Shown here piece by piece: positions 1 through 7,986 of a stretch of DNA of 64,000 bases (positions within the stretch are counted from its first letter, which is position 1; each line of letters begins with the position of its first letter). The position numbers and the translations under genes were made by a program. The DNA is from Streptomyces paradoxus (GTDB taxonomy: Bacteria; Actinomycetota; Actinomycetes; Streptomycetales; Streptomycetaceae). Under the pieces are notes generated by a model. It had not been told where the DNA came from, made no database searches, and saw nothing but the letters and a program-made list of their open reading frames with translations. The stretch lies in the NCBI RefSeq assembly GCF_014202475.1, contig NZ_JACHGV010000009.1, positions 186,001 to 250,000 on the forward strand. Reading direction: 5' to 3'.

Positions 1-802
1 GGCCGGCGGAGTGGCGGACGTGGGTGTGGGCGGGGATGCCGGGCTTCTGCTCGACGGGGGCGACGGTGGGTTTGCCCATGACCATCAGCGGGTCGAACAT
101 CACCACGACGGCCGCGAGGAGCAGGAAGGCGAGCGGCCCGATCAGCATGGGTGCCAGCAGGGCCGCGGGCGACTCTCCCGACGCGGGTGCGGCCGTGCCG
201 TGCAGATGGACGCTGAGGGCGGCCATGCCGGTGTAGTGCATGCCGCTGACGGCCAGGCCCATGACGAGGCTGGCGCCCACGCTCCACACGAAGCCCCTGA
301 CCTGGCCGGCGGCCCACAGGGCGGCGGTGGCCGCGCCCATGGCGATGGCGACCGAGATGCCGACGGTGACGGTGTTGTACTCCAGCTTTCCGTCCAGGCT
401 CATGCTGGCCATGCCGAGGTAGTGCATCGACGCGATGCCGAGGCCCGTGATGGTGCCGCCGGTGAACAGGGCCGTACCGCGCGCTCCCTTGTAGCCGACG
501 ATGAAGATCCCGACACCCACCATGACGATCGCGACGGCCAGGCTCGCGAAGGTCATCGCCTTGTCGTAGTGGATCGGGGTCCCGCGGACCGTGAATCCCA
601 TCATCGCGACGAAGTGCATGGTCCATATGCCGGAGCCGATGGCGGCGGAGCCGAGCGCGAGCCAGCCGGGGCGCCAGGAGTGGGAGACGAGCATCGATCT
701 CGTGGTGCAGCGCAGACCCAGAGCGCCGCCGAGACAGGCCATGAAGTAGGCCACGAGGGGTGTGACCAAGCCATAGCTGAATCCGTCGATCGTGCCCTGC
801 AT
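1..802 (-). CDS. MHYT-domain integral membrane sensor protein, partial (C-terminus beyond the left edge)
   Basis: The gene is read leftwards from an ATG at 802 and is still open at base 1. The visible part is about 267 residues and mostly hydrophobic helices. It carries three copies of the family motif: MHFVAM at residues 62-67, MHYLGM at 126-131 and MHYTGM at 188-193. In the MHYT family the Met and His residues are proposed to bind copper near the outer membrane face and to sense oxygen, CO or NO; that role is family knowledge. No GGDEF, EAL or kinase domain is visible before the edge, so this may be a stand-alone sensor. The last visible residues are polar and Pro/His-rich, probably a cytoplasmic tail. 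It is divergent from the phosphodiesterase gene at 1092. Confidence 0.9.
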   Translation of the reverse strand, partial: MQGTIDGFSYGLVTPLVAYFMACLGGALGLRCTTRSMLVSHSWRPGWLALGSAAIGSGIWTMHFVAMMGFTVRGTPIHYDKAMTFASLAVAIVMVGVGIFIVGYKGARGTALFTGGTITGLGIASMHYLGMASMSLDGKLEYNTVTVGISVAIAMGAATAALWAAGQVRGFVWSVGASLVMGLAVSGMHYTGMAALSVHLHGTAAPASGESPAALLAPMLIGPLAFLLLAAVVVMFDPLMVMGKPTVAPVEQKPGIPAHTHVRHSAG

Positions 803-991
803 GCGCGGCTGCCCTTCCCGCCCGTTTGCGTCCCGGAATTCCCGATGTGCGCCCCCTCCCAGGACCGCACGAGCGGTCAGGGTTGACGCAGAGAGTATGA
901 CCCCCACCGGAATGGTCGAACGACTTTCCGGCAAAGAAACACGCCCCTGTCGCAGTTGTGCGGTAGCAGTGAGCGGAGTTGGGAGATCCCC

Positions 992-1013
992 GTTCAACGT
1001 GTGGTCATCCTGT
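992..1013 (+). promoter_or_regulatory. PHO-box-like direct repeat upstream of the glycerophosphodiesterase
   Basis: Two adjacent 11-base units, GTTCAACGTGT (992-1002) and GGTCATCCTGT (1003-1013), match the Streptomyces PhoP box pattern of GTTCACC-like heptamers repeated every 11 bases. They lie about 80 bases before the start codon of a secreted glycerophosphodiesterase. Such genes are known PhoP targets under phosphate limitation. The assignment is by eye. Confidence 0.55.
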
Positions 1014-1091
1014 ACCCCTCTGGCGTTGACCCTCTGCTGTCACAGTTGTGCTGTCTGTGATGTCGCCGATCGCTCGTCGCGAGGAGTACGC

Positions 1092-1964
1092 ATGCACGCG
1101 CGCGCTGTTGCCGCCTCCACCACCGCACTCCTGGGGACCGCAGTCCTGCTGTTCCCCGCCTCCCCCGCGCGGGCCGCGGGAGGCGGCGCCTCGCCGCTGG
1201 TCATCGCCCATCGGGGTGCCTCCGCGTACGCGCCGGAGAACACTCTGGCCGCCGTGGACAGAGCGGCGGAACTGGGCATCCGCTGGGTGGAGAACGACGT
1301 GCAGCGGACCCGGGACGGCGAGCTGGTCGTTCTCCACGACGACAACCTGCGGCGCACCACCGACGCCGAGGAGGTCTTCCCCGGCCGGGCTCCCTGGAAG
1401 GTGAAGGACTTCACCGCCGCGGAGATCGCCCGGCTGGACGCCGGCAGCTGGTTCGGACCCGCGTACGCGGGCGCGCGCGTGCCGACGCTGGAGCAGTTCG
1501 TGCACCGCCTGGAACGGCATCACCAGAAGCTCCTTCTGGAGATCAAGAATCCGGAGCTGTACCCCGGCATCGAGCGGCAGACGCTGAAGGTCCTCAGCAA
1601 CGAGGGCTGGCTCGACCGGTCGCATATGGCGGGCCGGCTGATCGTGCAGAGCTTCAGCGCGGACAGCGTGCGGACCGTGCACGAGCTGAAGCCCGGCGTG
1701 AAGACGGGCCTCCTGGGCACTCCGCGGGTGTCGGACCTGTTCGACGTCGCCGAGTTCGCCGACCAGGTCAACCCCTCGCACGGCTCGCTCTCACCGGCCT
1801 ACGTGTCTGCCGTGCGGGCGTTCGACGGACCGCACGGCAGGCGGATGGAGGTCTTCGCCTGGACGGTCGACGACGCCAGGACGGCCCGGCGGATCGCGGG
1901 GTACGGGGTCGACGGGATCATCACGAACAAGCCGGATGTGGTGCGCAAGGCCGTGGGCGGCTGA
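1092..1964 (+). CDS. glpQ: secreted glycerophosphodiester phosphodiesterase
   Basis: The 290-residue product hydrolyses glycerophosphodiesters to glycerol 3-phosphate and an alcohol, releasing phosphate and carbon from phospholipid or teichoic acid debris. Residues 1-28 form a signal peptide ending in ARA before the mature protein. The GDPD core is intact: HRG at 40-42, PENT just after it, the metal ligand pair in VENDVQ (E67 and D69), and the catalytic HDD at 82-84. The ATG at 1092 follows a GAGGAG ribosome-binding site; an upstream extension in frame has no site and would bury the signal peptide. A PHO-box-like repeat upstream fits phosphate control. From memory it corresponds to S. coelicolor glpQ2, a reported PhoP target. 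Confidence 0.92.
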   Translation: MHARAVAASTTALLGTAVLLFPASPARAAGGGASPLVIAHRGASAYAPENTLAAVDRAAELGIRWVENDVQRTRDGELVVLHDDNLRRTTDAEEVFPGRAPWKVKDFTAAEIARLDAGSWFGPAYAGARVPTLEQFVHRLERHHQKLLLEIKNPELYPGIERQTLKVLSNEGWLDRSHMAGRLIVQSFSADSVRTVHELKPGVKTGLLGTPRVSDLFDVAEFADQVNPSHGSLSPAYVSAVRAFDGPHGRRMEVFAWTVDDARTARRIAGYGVDGIITNKPDVVRKAVGG

Positions 1965-2017
1965 TCCGGCGTTCCGGCAGGGCGGCGTTGTCAGTGCCGG
2001 GTTCTACTGTGGGGCGC

Positions 2018-2572
2018 ATGGACAGCCAAGGGCAGGGCGGGCCGCGGGTCGTGTGGGCGGTCGTCGAGAGCGGAATCGGGCCGCTGCTGCTGGCCGCGAG
2101 CCGGGAGGGCCTGATCAACGTCGTGTTCCACGCCACGGACGCCGTGCGGGACCGGGCGGTCGAGCGGCTGGCCTCGCGCCTGGGCACCGAGCCCGTCGAG
2201 GCGCCCGGCTCCCCGCTGCTGGCCGAGGCGATACGCCAGGTCGAGGCGTACTTCGCGGGTGAGCGACGCGACTTCGACCTGCCGCTGGACTGGTCCCTGA
2301 TCTCCGGCTTCAACCGGGAGGTCCTGCGCGAACTGGCCTCGGGCGTGCCGTACGGAACGGTCGTCGGGTACGGCGACCTGGCCGGGCGGGTCGGTCAGCC
2401 GGGCGCCGCCCAGGCCGTGGGCATGGCCATGGGCGCCAATCCGCTGCCGGTGGTGGTGCCCTGTCACCGGGTCGTCGAGAGCGGCGGCGGAATCGGTGGC
2501 TTCGGCGGCGGCCTGGAGACCAAGCGGAGGCTGCTCGCCCTGGAAGGGGTGCTGCCCGAGCCGCTCTTCTGA
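2018..2572 (+). CDS. ogt: methylated-DNA--[protein]-cysteine S-methyltransferase
   Basis: This is a single-turnover DNA repair protein of 184 residues that transfers alkyl groups from O6-alkylguanine to its own cysteine. The active-site segment PVVVPCHRVV is present, with the acceptor at Cys149. The preceding YGTVVGYGDLA is the helix-turn-helix that reads the DNA, and the C-terminal GGFGGGLETKRRLLALE is typical. The ATG at 2018 gives the usual family length; a TTG at 1988 would add ten residues with no support. It follows the phosphodiesterase after about 50 bases but shares no obvious function with it. Confidence 0.93.
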   Translation: MDSQGQGGPRVVWAVVESGIGPLLLAASREGLINVVFHATDAVRDRAVERLASRLGTEPVEAPGSPLLAEAIRQVEAYFAGERRDFDLPLDWSLISGFNREVLRELASGVPYGTVVGYGDLAGRVGQPGAAQAVGMAMGANPLPVVVPCHRVVESGGGIGGFGGGLETKRRLLALEGVLPEPLF

Positions 2573-2592
2573 AGCGGAGAGCCACGGCCCGG

Positions 2593-3021
2593 TCAGTCGT
2601 AGTGCCTGGCTTCGAAGACGTTGCCGTCCGGATCCCGGAAGTAGAAGCTGCGTGTGGCCTCGCCCCGGGCTCCGAAGGAGTCGTGCGCGAGGTCGGACAC
2701 CGGTACGGCGTATTCCGCCAGCCGGCTCAGAAGGGCGTCGAAGTCGTCGCGGGGCAGCGACAGGCAGACGTGGTTGACCGGGTGTCCCGCACTCTCGGCG
2801 GAGCCGGGCAGCATCGTCATGCGCTCCGCGAAGCTCAGCGGCATGAGGTCGAGGATGGTCTCGTCGTTGACCCGCACGGACGGGAAGGGCACCTCACCCG
2901 CCGCGTATGCGGCGAGCCTGACGGCTTCCAGGCCGACGGCCTTCTCGTAGAAGTCGGCGGCGGCGAGCGGGTCACGCACCCAGAGGACGACGTGGTCGAG
3001 ACGAGGTATGTGGTCCGTCAT
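2593..3021 (-). CDS. VOC-family (glyoxalase/bleomycin resistance-like) protein
   Basis: The product has 142 residues and two betaalphabetabetabeta modules. The N-terminal LDHVVLWVRDPLAAADFYE supplies the first metal-binding His. A second His lies in NHVCLSLP, and a Glu closes the second module in the segment FRDPDGNVFEARHYD. These ligands suggest a metal-dependent enzyme such as a lyase, dioxygenase or thiol transferase. The substrate cannot be read from the sequence. It is convergent with ogt and its start is about 100 bases from the divergently read psuG. The ATG at 3021 was chosen because the ORF upstream loses all similarity to the fold. Confidence 0.85.
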   Translation of the reverse strand: MTDHIPRLDHVVLWVRDPLAAADFYEKAVGLEAVRLAAYAAGEVPFPSVRVNDETILDLMPLSFAERMTMLPGSAESAGHPVNHVCLSLPRDDFDALLSRLAEYAVPVSDLAHDSFGARGEATRSFYFRDPDGNVFEARHYD

Positions 3022-3129
3022 GCACTCCAGGCTGGTGACGACGCCGTCGGCCCGCAAGGGTTTGGCCCGGCGCGCCGCCCGCCAGAGATGAGGGTGGGGA
3101 ACGACTGACCGACGACAGGAGGCAGGCTC

Positions 3130-4038
3130 GTGGTGCTGGTGGTGTCCGAGGAAGTGCGGGAGGCGATCGACGCGCGCCGGCCGGTCGTGGCCCTGGAGTC
3201 CACGATCATCGCCCACGGGCTGCCGCGGCCGCGCAATCTCCAGGTGGCGCTGGAGCTGGAGACGGCCGTCCGGCAGGAGGGCGCGGTGCCCGCCACGATC
3301 GCCGTGCTGGACGGGCGTCCTCACGTGGGCCTGGACAAGGAGCAGCTGGAGCGGGTCGCGAACGAGGACGGGATCCGCAAGCTCGGCCACCGTGATCTGC
3401 CGCTCGCGGTGGCGTCCGGGGCGAGCGGGGCGACCACGGTGTCGGCTACCGCGGCGCTGGCGGCGCTGGCGGGCGTGCGGGTCTTCGCGACGGGTGGGCT
3501 CGGCGGGGTGCACCGGGAGTGGACGGCGACGCAGGACGAGTCGGCCGACCTGGGGCTGCTGGCGCGCACACGCATCACGGTGGTGTGCGCCGGGGTGAAG
3601 TCGATCCTGGACGTGCCTGCGACCCTGCAGCGGCTGGAGACGCTGGGTGTCGCGGTGGCCGGCTATGGCACGGACCGGTTCCCCGGCTTCTACCTCTCCG
3701 ACTCGGGGCATCCGGTGGACTGGACGCTGGGTACGCCGGAGCAGGTGGCGGGCGTCATGGTGGCCCAGGACGCCCTCGACGGGCCGGGATCGGCGCTGAT
3801 CGTCGCCAACCCCGTCCCCGAGGAGGAGCAGCTCGATCCGGACCTGCACGCACGCGTGCTCGCGGACGCGTTGCACGCCTGTGAAGAGCAGCAGATCACC
3901 GGTCAGGCGGTCACGCCCTTCCTGCTCGACTATCTGGTGCGGCACACGGACGGCGCCTCCCTGAACGCCAACCTGGCGGCGGTACGCGGCAACGTGCGCC
4001 TGGCGGCGCGGATCGCGGCGGCCTGGGTCCGGGGATGA
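3130..4038 (+). CDS. psuG: pseudouridine-5'-phosphate glycosidase
   Basis: The product splits pseudouridine 5'-phosphate into uracil and ribose 5-phosphate, breaking a C-C glycosidic bond. At 302 residues it has full family length. Diagnostic segments are VALESTIIAHGLPRPRN near the N-terminus, which holds the catalytic Glu; GATTVSATAALAALAGVRVF; and CAGVKSILDVPATL, which holds the lysine that forms the ring-opened ribose adduct. The GTG start at 3130 follows AGGAGG. The stop overlaps the start of the PfkB kinase in an ATGA, so the two are translationally coupled. Together they form the pseudouridine salvage pathway: kinase first, then this enzyme. Confidence 0.93.
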   Translation: MVLVVSEEVREAIDARRPVVALESTIIAHGLPRPRNLQVALELETAVRQEGAVPATIAVLDGRPHVGLDKEQLERVANEDGIRKLGHRDLPLAVASGASGATTVSATAALAALAGVRVFATGGLGGVHREWTATQDESADLGLLARTRITVVCAGVKSILDVPATLQRLETLGVAVAGYGTDRFPGFYLSDSGHPVDWTLGTPEQVAGVMVAQDALDGPGSALIVANPVPEEEQLDPDLHARVLADALHACEEQQITGQAVTPFLLDYLVRHTDGASLNANLAAVRGNVRLAARIAAAWVRG

Positions 4039-5015
4039 CTGCGGACGGCCGGCTCGGGCGGGGAGAGGGAACGGTCCCAGGAGGAACGGACTCGGGGGGT
4101 ACGGGCGGGGCGGCAGGCCGCGGGCTGCTGGTCGTCGGGGACGTCATCACGGATGTCGTCGCGCTGCACGCGGGGCCGCTCGCGCCCGGCACGGACACGA
4201 CTGCGTCGATCCGGACGGTGGCGGGCGGCGCGGGCGCCAACGTGGCGTGCTGGGCGGCCCACCGGGGAGCGGCGGACGTACGGCTGCTCGGGCGGGTCGG
4301 GAAGGATGCGGCTGCCTGGCACGAGCGGGAGCTGGCCGCCCAGGGGGTGCGGCCGCAGCTCGTGGTCGACCCGCTGGCGCCGACCGGAACGGTGATCTGC
4401 ATGGTCGACGGGGGCGCCGCGGCGGAGCGGACGTTCCTCACCGACAGCGGCGCGGCGGTGCGGCTCGAACCCGCGGACTGGTCGGACGGGCTGCTCGACG
4501 GCGTGGCCCGCCTGCACCTGTCGGGCTACCTGCTGTTCTCCGAGTCGGGCCGGGCTCTGGTGACGGTGGCCCTGAAAGCCGCCCGCGCGCGTGGGGTGCC
4601 CGTGAGTCTGGACCCGGCTTCGGCCGGCTTCCTCGCGGAGCTGGGCGCCGAGCGGTTCCTGGCGCTCGTCGAGGGCGTGGACGTACTGCTTCCCAGCCGG
4701 GACGAGGCGCGCCTGCTGACGGGGCTGGCGGACGCGGCCGAGGCGGCGGCCGAGCTGAGCCGGCGGGTGCCGCTGGTCGTCGCCAAGCAGGGCCATGAGG
4801 GGGCACTCGTGGCCCGCTCGGGGGAGGTGAGTGCGCGCGTCCCGGCCGTACCCGCGACACCACGGGACACGACAGGAGCCGGTGACGCCTTCACCGGTGC
4901 GTTCCTCGCCGCCCTGCTCGCGGGTGCCGGGCCGGAGGACGCAGCGGCGGAGGGCTGCCGGGCGGGCGCGCGAGCGGTGGAGCGGGTGGGCGGCAGACCG
5001 CCCCTGCCCAGCTGA
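4035..5015 (+). CDS. psuK: PfkB-family sugar kinase, probable pseudouridine kinase
   Basis: The product is 326 residues. A ribokinase fold begins around residue 32 after a Gly-rich, probably disordered N-terminus. It shows VVGDVITDVVAL, the GGAGANVA substrate motif, and the C-terminal signature DTTGAGDAF (about 277-285) with the catalytic Asp and anion hole. Coupling to psuG by a 4-base overlap points to phosphorylation of pseudouridine to its 5'-phosphate. Other PfkB substrates such as ribose or adenosine are possible but less likely. The stop codon lies inside the first unit of an 18-base tandem repeat that continues downstream. Confidence 0.85.
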   Translation: MTADGRLGRGEGTVPGGTDSGGTGGAAGRGLLVVGDVITDVVALHAGPLAPGTDTTASIRTVAGGAGANVACWAAHRGAADVRLLGRVGKDAAAWHERELAAQGVRPQLVVDPLAPTGTVICMVDGGAAAERTFLTDSGAAVRLEPADWSDGLLDGVARLHLSGYLLFSESGRALVTVALKAARARGVPVSLDPASAGFLAELGAERFLALVEGVDVLLPSRDEARLLTGLADAAEAAAELSRRVPLVVAKQGHEGALVARSGEVSARVPAVPATPRDTTGAGDAFTGAFLAALLAGAGPEDAAAEGCRAGARAVERVGGRPPLPS

Positions 5016-5068
5016 CGGTTGCTGCCCGGCCGACCACCCCTGCCCAGCTACCCACCCCTGCCCGGCTG
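4997..5068. repeat. 18-base tandem repeat spanning the end of the PfkB kinase gene
   Basis: Four 18-base units run head to tail (4997-5014, 5015-5032, 5033-5050, 5051-5068), with the start of a fifth. The consensus is close to ACCACCCCTGCCCAGCTG. Unit 1 encodes the last residues PPLPS and most of the stop codon. The unit is six codons long, so the reading frame would be preserved across copies. Confidence 0.8.
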
Positions 5069-5090
5069 ACCATCCCCGCCGCTCCCTCCG

Positions 5091-5882
5091 CTACTGCTTC
5101 CGCCCCCATGCCGAGATCATGGGCGCCGTCGTCAGATCGAGCGCACCGGACGTGACATTCACCAGGTGCCGGTCGATCTCCTGGTCCGTGGCGAGGCCCG
5201 CCGTGACGAGCTGGTCGCGGATCTGCCGGATCGTCACGGACTCCAGGGCCGCACAGGCCGGCGAGGCGAGGGGGAAGTAGGCGTCGGCCTGGACCCGGGC
5301 CAGTCCGGCGTCCCGCAGCAGCCGCGGCAGGGTGCGGCCGCACGGCAGGTCGGTCCCACGATCGGCGAGCAGACTGCGAAAGCCCTGCCGCAGCCGGTTC
5401 GCGAGCTGCTGCTCGGGGCCGTACTCGTCAGGGCAGAGCAGGGGCTGAAGGGCGGGGTCGGCGTCCTCGACAAGGAGGCGGCCGCCGGGGCGCAGCGCCT
5501 TGGCCATGGAGCGCAACGCCCGTTCCCGGTCGGTCACATGAACGAGGGCGAGGCGGGCGTGCACCAGGTCGAAGCCCTCCCCCGGCGGGTCCTGCGCGCC
5601 GAGGTCGTGGACCTTCACCTCGACGGGTGGCCGGGCCGCGGAGGCGAGCCGTGAGGTGTCGGTGTCGGTCGCGACGACGCGTCCGGTGGGGCCGACCTTC
5701 TTCGCCAGCCAGGACACCACGCTGGTACCGGCGCCGACCTCCCAGCACCGCCAGCCGGATCCGACGCCGAGCGCTTCGAGGTGCCGGAACGTCGTGGGAT
5801 CGAAGAGAGCGGCGAAGGCGCTGAAGTGCTCTGCCGCCTCGGTCTGCCGGTTGTCGAGGAGGTACCCGTCGGTTCGCGTCAT
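5091..5882 (-). CDS. class I SAM-dependent methyltransferase
   Basis: This 263-residue protein has a Rossmann methyltransferase fold. Motif I is CWEVGAGTSVVSWLA, with the acidic strand-2 end VVATDTDTSRL. FDLVHARLALVHV and ALRPGGRLLVEDADP follow as the later motifs. The substrate is unknown. The N-terminus TDGYLLDNRQTEAAEHFSAF resembles that of UbiE-like small-molecule methyltransferases. It is convergent with the kinase gene and separated from it by the 18-base repeat. The ATG at 5882 is the only reasonable start. Confidence 0.85.
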   Translation of the reverse strand: MTRTDGYLLDNRQTEAAEHFSAFAALFDPTTFRHLEALGVGSGWRCWEVGAGTSVVSWLAKKVGPTGRVVATDTDTSRLASAARPPVEVKVHDLGAQDPPGEGFDLVHARLALVHVTDRERALRSMAKALRPGGRLLVEDADPALQPLLCPDEYGPEQQLANRLRQGFRSLLADRGTDLPCGRTLPRLLRDAGLARVQADAYFPLASPACAALESVTIRQIRDQLVTAGLATDQEIDRHLVNVTSGALDLTTAPMISAWGRKQ

Positions 5883-5941
5883 GTCACGATCATCCCAGTT
5901 ATCCGACTTATCCGTACTCGTCGACTCTCCGGCGCGGGGAC

Positions 5942-5977
5942 CGCTTCGTCACGGAGACCCGCTTCGTCACGGAGACC
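5942..5977. repeat. two perfect 18-base tandem copies in the methyltransferase/corA intergenic region
   Basis: The unit CGCTTCGTCACGGAGACC occurs at 5942-5959 and again at 5960-5977 with no mismatch. It lies in the divergent region between the methyltransferase and the CorA gene. Regulatory direct repeat or simple duplication cannot be distinguished. Nothing else recognisable was seen between 5883 and 6181. Confidence 0.75.
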
Positions 5978-6181
5978 CTTGCGCTCCCTTGCCGAGAACC
6001 GCCCGGCACGGGAATGCGTCGATGCAGCAGGGCCACAGGCCCGGGAACGTCGTCCGTCCACAGCCGGGAACCAAGCGGAATGAGTCGTATCCACAGGCTT
6101 ACCCGCAGCTCACGCGGGCCTGGCAGACTGGCGCGGCAAGGCGCGGGAACGGCGCGAGAGGGTCCACGCAAGGAGATCCGG

Positions 6182-7309
6182 ATGTCCATGGCAGGGAATC
6201 TGCGGAAGGTCACGAGCCTCGGCGGCGTCGGCGGCCTGCGCAAGGTGGCTCGGCTGGCCCGGCGGCGCCCGCGCGTCGACCTGAGCCACCCGGCCCGGTC
6301 CCCGCTGGGCTCCTCGGTGGTGAACTGTGTGACGTACCGGGATGGCGTCCGCACCCCCGCGCGCGGCGATCTGGTGGACACCGTGCAGCGGGTGCGCAAG
6401 AGCCGGGAGGGCTTCGTCTGGCTCGGTCTGCACGAGCCCACCGACCAGGAGTTCGCGGGCATCGCCGAGCTCTTCGACCTGCACCCGCTGGCCGTCGAGG
6501 ACGCGATCGAGGCCCACCAGCGCCCCAAGCTGGAGCGCTACGGCGAGACGCTGTTCGCGGTGTTCAAGACGGTCTGTTACGTCGAGCACGAGGAACTGAC
6601 GGCCACCAGTGAGGTGGTCGACACCGGTGAGATCATGCTGTTCGTCGGCGCCGACTTCGTGATCACGGTGCGGCACGGCCGGCACGGCTCGCTCGGCCCG
6701 CTGCGCGAGGAGCTGGAGTCCGATCCCGGCCAGCTGGCCAAGGGCCCGTCGGCGGTGCTGCACGCGATCGCGGACCACGTGGTCGACGACTACCTGACCG
6801 TCACGGACTCGGTGCAGGGGGACATCGACCAGGTCGAGACGGACGTGTTCTCGGAGTCCGGCGCGCGGACCGACCCGGGGCGCATCTACCAGCTCAAGCG
6901 TGAACTGCTGGAGCTGAAGCGGGCGGTGGTGCCGCTCAGCCGGCCGCTGGAGGATCTCGCCACCCGGCCGATCCGGGCGGTCGACCCGGAGATACAGGCG
7001 TACTTCCGCGACGTCTCGGACCATCTGCTGCGGGCGAAGGAGCAGATCGCCGCCTTCGACGAACTGCTCAACTCCATCCTGCAGGCGCACCTCGCGCAGG
7101 TCACGGTCGCGCAGAACGAGGACATGCGGAAAATCACGGCGTGGGCCGCGATCGTCGCCGTGCCGACGATGGTGTGCGGGGTCTACGGCATGAACTTCGA
7201 CCACATGCCGGAGCTGCACTGGCGGTACGGCTACGGCATGGTGATCGGCGTGATATCCGCCGCGTGTCTCGCCCTGTACCGGGGTTTCCGGCGCAGCGGC
7301 TGGCTCTGA
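6182..7309 (+). CDS. corA: CorA-family magnesium/divalent cation channel
   Basis: The product is 375 residues. A long cytoplasmic alpha/beta and helical funnel domain is followed by two C-terminal membrane helices. The signature YGMNF sits at the end of the first helix (in VVAVPTMVCGVYGMNF), and the protein ends with a basic segment, FRRSGWL, as in the family. CorA pentamers conduct Mg2+, Co2+ or Ni2+ passively. The ATG at 6182 follows AAGGAG; ORF extension upstream is not supported. Residues 1-50 are rich in Arg and Gly and are probably a disordered extension. No M-box leader was recognised. Confidence 0.9.
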   Translation: MSMAGNLRKVTSLGGVGGLRKVARLARRRPRVDLSHPARSPLGSSVVNCVTYRDGVRTPARGDLVDTVQRVRKSREGFVWLGLHEPTDQEFAGIAELFDLHPLAVEDAIEAHQRPKLERYGETLFAVFKTVCYVEHEELTATSEVVDTGEIMLFVGADFVITVRHGRHGSLGPLREELESDPGQLAKGPSAVLHAIADHVVDDYLTVTDSVQGDIDQVETDVFSESGARTDPGRIYQLKRELLELKRAVVPLSRPLEDLATRPIRAVDPEIQAYFRDVSDHLLRAKEQIAAFDELLNSILQAHLAQVTVAQNEDMRKITAWAAIVAVPTMVCGVYGMNFDHMPELHWRYGYGMVIGVISAACLALYRGFRRSGWL

Positions 7310-7365
7310 TGCGGGCCGGGACCCGCACAGGGTCTCCGGAGCGCCGGTGGGCGTGATCCGCGAGG

Positions 7366-7794
7366 TCAGTGCATGGCGGTAGTGGCGTAGACGCTCTGCG
7401 CCCAGGAGGCGATCTGGTCCTTCGCGAGGTGCCGGGCCAGGTCGGCTTCGCTGATCATGCCGACCAGGCGCTTGTCCCGGATCACGGGCAGCCTGCGGAT
7501 CCGGTGCTCCCCCATCTCGCGGAGCACCTCGCCGACATCGGCGTCCGCGTCGATCCAGCGGGGCGTTCCCTTGGCCATCTCGCCCGCGGTGACCCGGGCG
7601 GGGTCGTGACCCATGGCCACGCAGCCGACGACGATGTCGCGGTCGGTGAGGATGCCGCAGAGGCGCTCGTTCTCGTCGCTGATGGGCAGGGCGCCGACGT
7701 TCAGTTCGCGCATGAGCTGGGCGGCGCGGTCGAGGGTTTCGTGGGCGGGGATCCACTGGGCGCCGCGGTGCATGATGTCTCCGGCGGTGGTCAT
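7366..7794 (-). CDS. CBS-domain pair protein
   Basis: This 142-residue protein consists almost entirely of two CBS motifs forming one Bateman module: MTTAGDIMHRGAQWIPAHET to about residue 60, and PRWIDADADVGEVLREMGEHR to about 125. Both end in the GILTDRDI / GMISEADL type of strand-helix. Such modules usually bind adenosyl nucleotides. Stand-alone forms are common in actinomycetes and have been linked to stress or energy sensing. The ATG at 7794 follows GGAGG at a good distance. It is convergent with corA and the two share no visible regulatory element. Confidence 0.9.
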   Translation of the reverse strand: MTTAGDIMHRGAQWIPAHETLDRAAQLMRELNVGALPISDENERLCGILTDRDIVVGCVAMGHDPARVTAGEMAKGTPRWIDADADVGEVLREMGEHRIRRLPVIRDKRLVGMISEADLARHLAKDQIASWAQSVYATTAMH

Positions 7795-7986
7795 GGAGTA
7801 CCTCCCGGTGCCGGACGGCCGGCGCGGCGCGGGAGGCACCGCGAGTCCCGGCGCCCCTCATTCTCGCCGGGCCACCGGATGCCCGCACACGGAAGCCCGT
7901 ACCGGAGCCCACCGGAGCACCCACCCGGCCAGTACCCGCCCCCGGCAAGCCCGGCACCCGTCCGGCGCCGGACGGCGGGCCCTGGC

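Noticed and set aside
11..886. Plus-strand open frame rich in Asp/His/Gly
   Set aside because: Shadow of the MHYT gene on the opposite strand.
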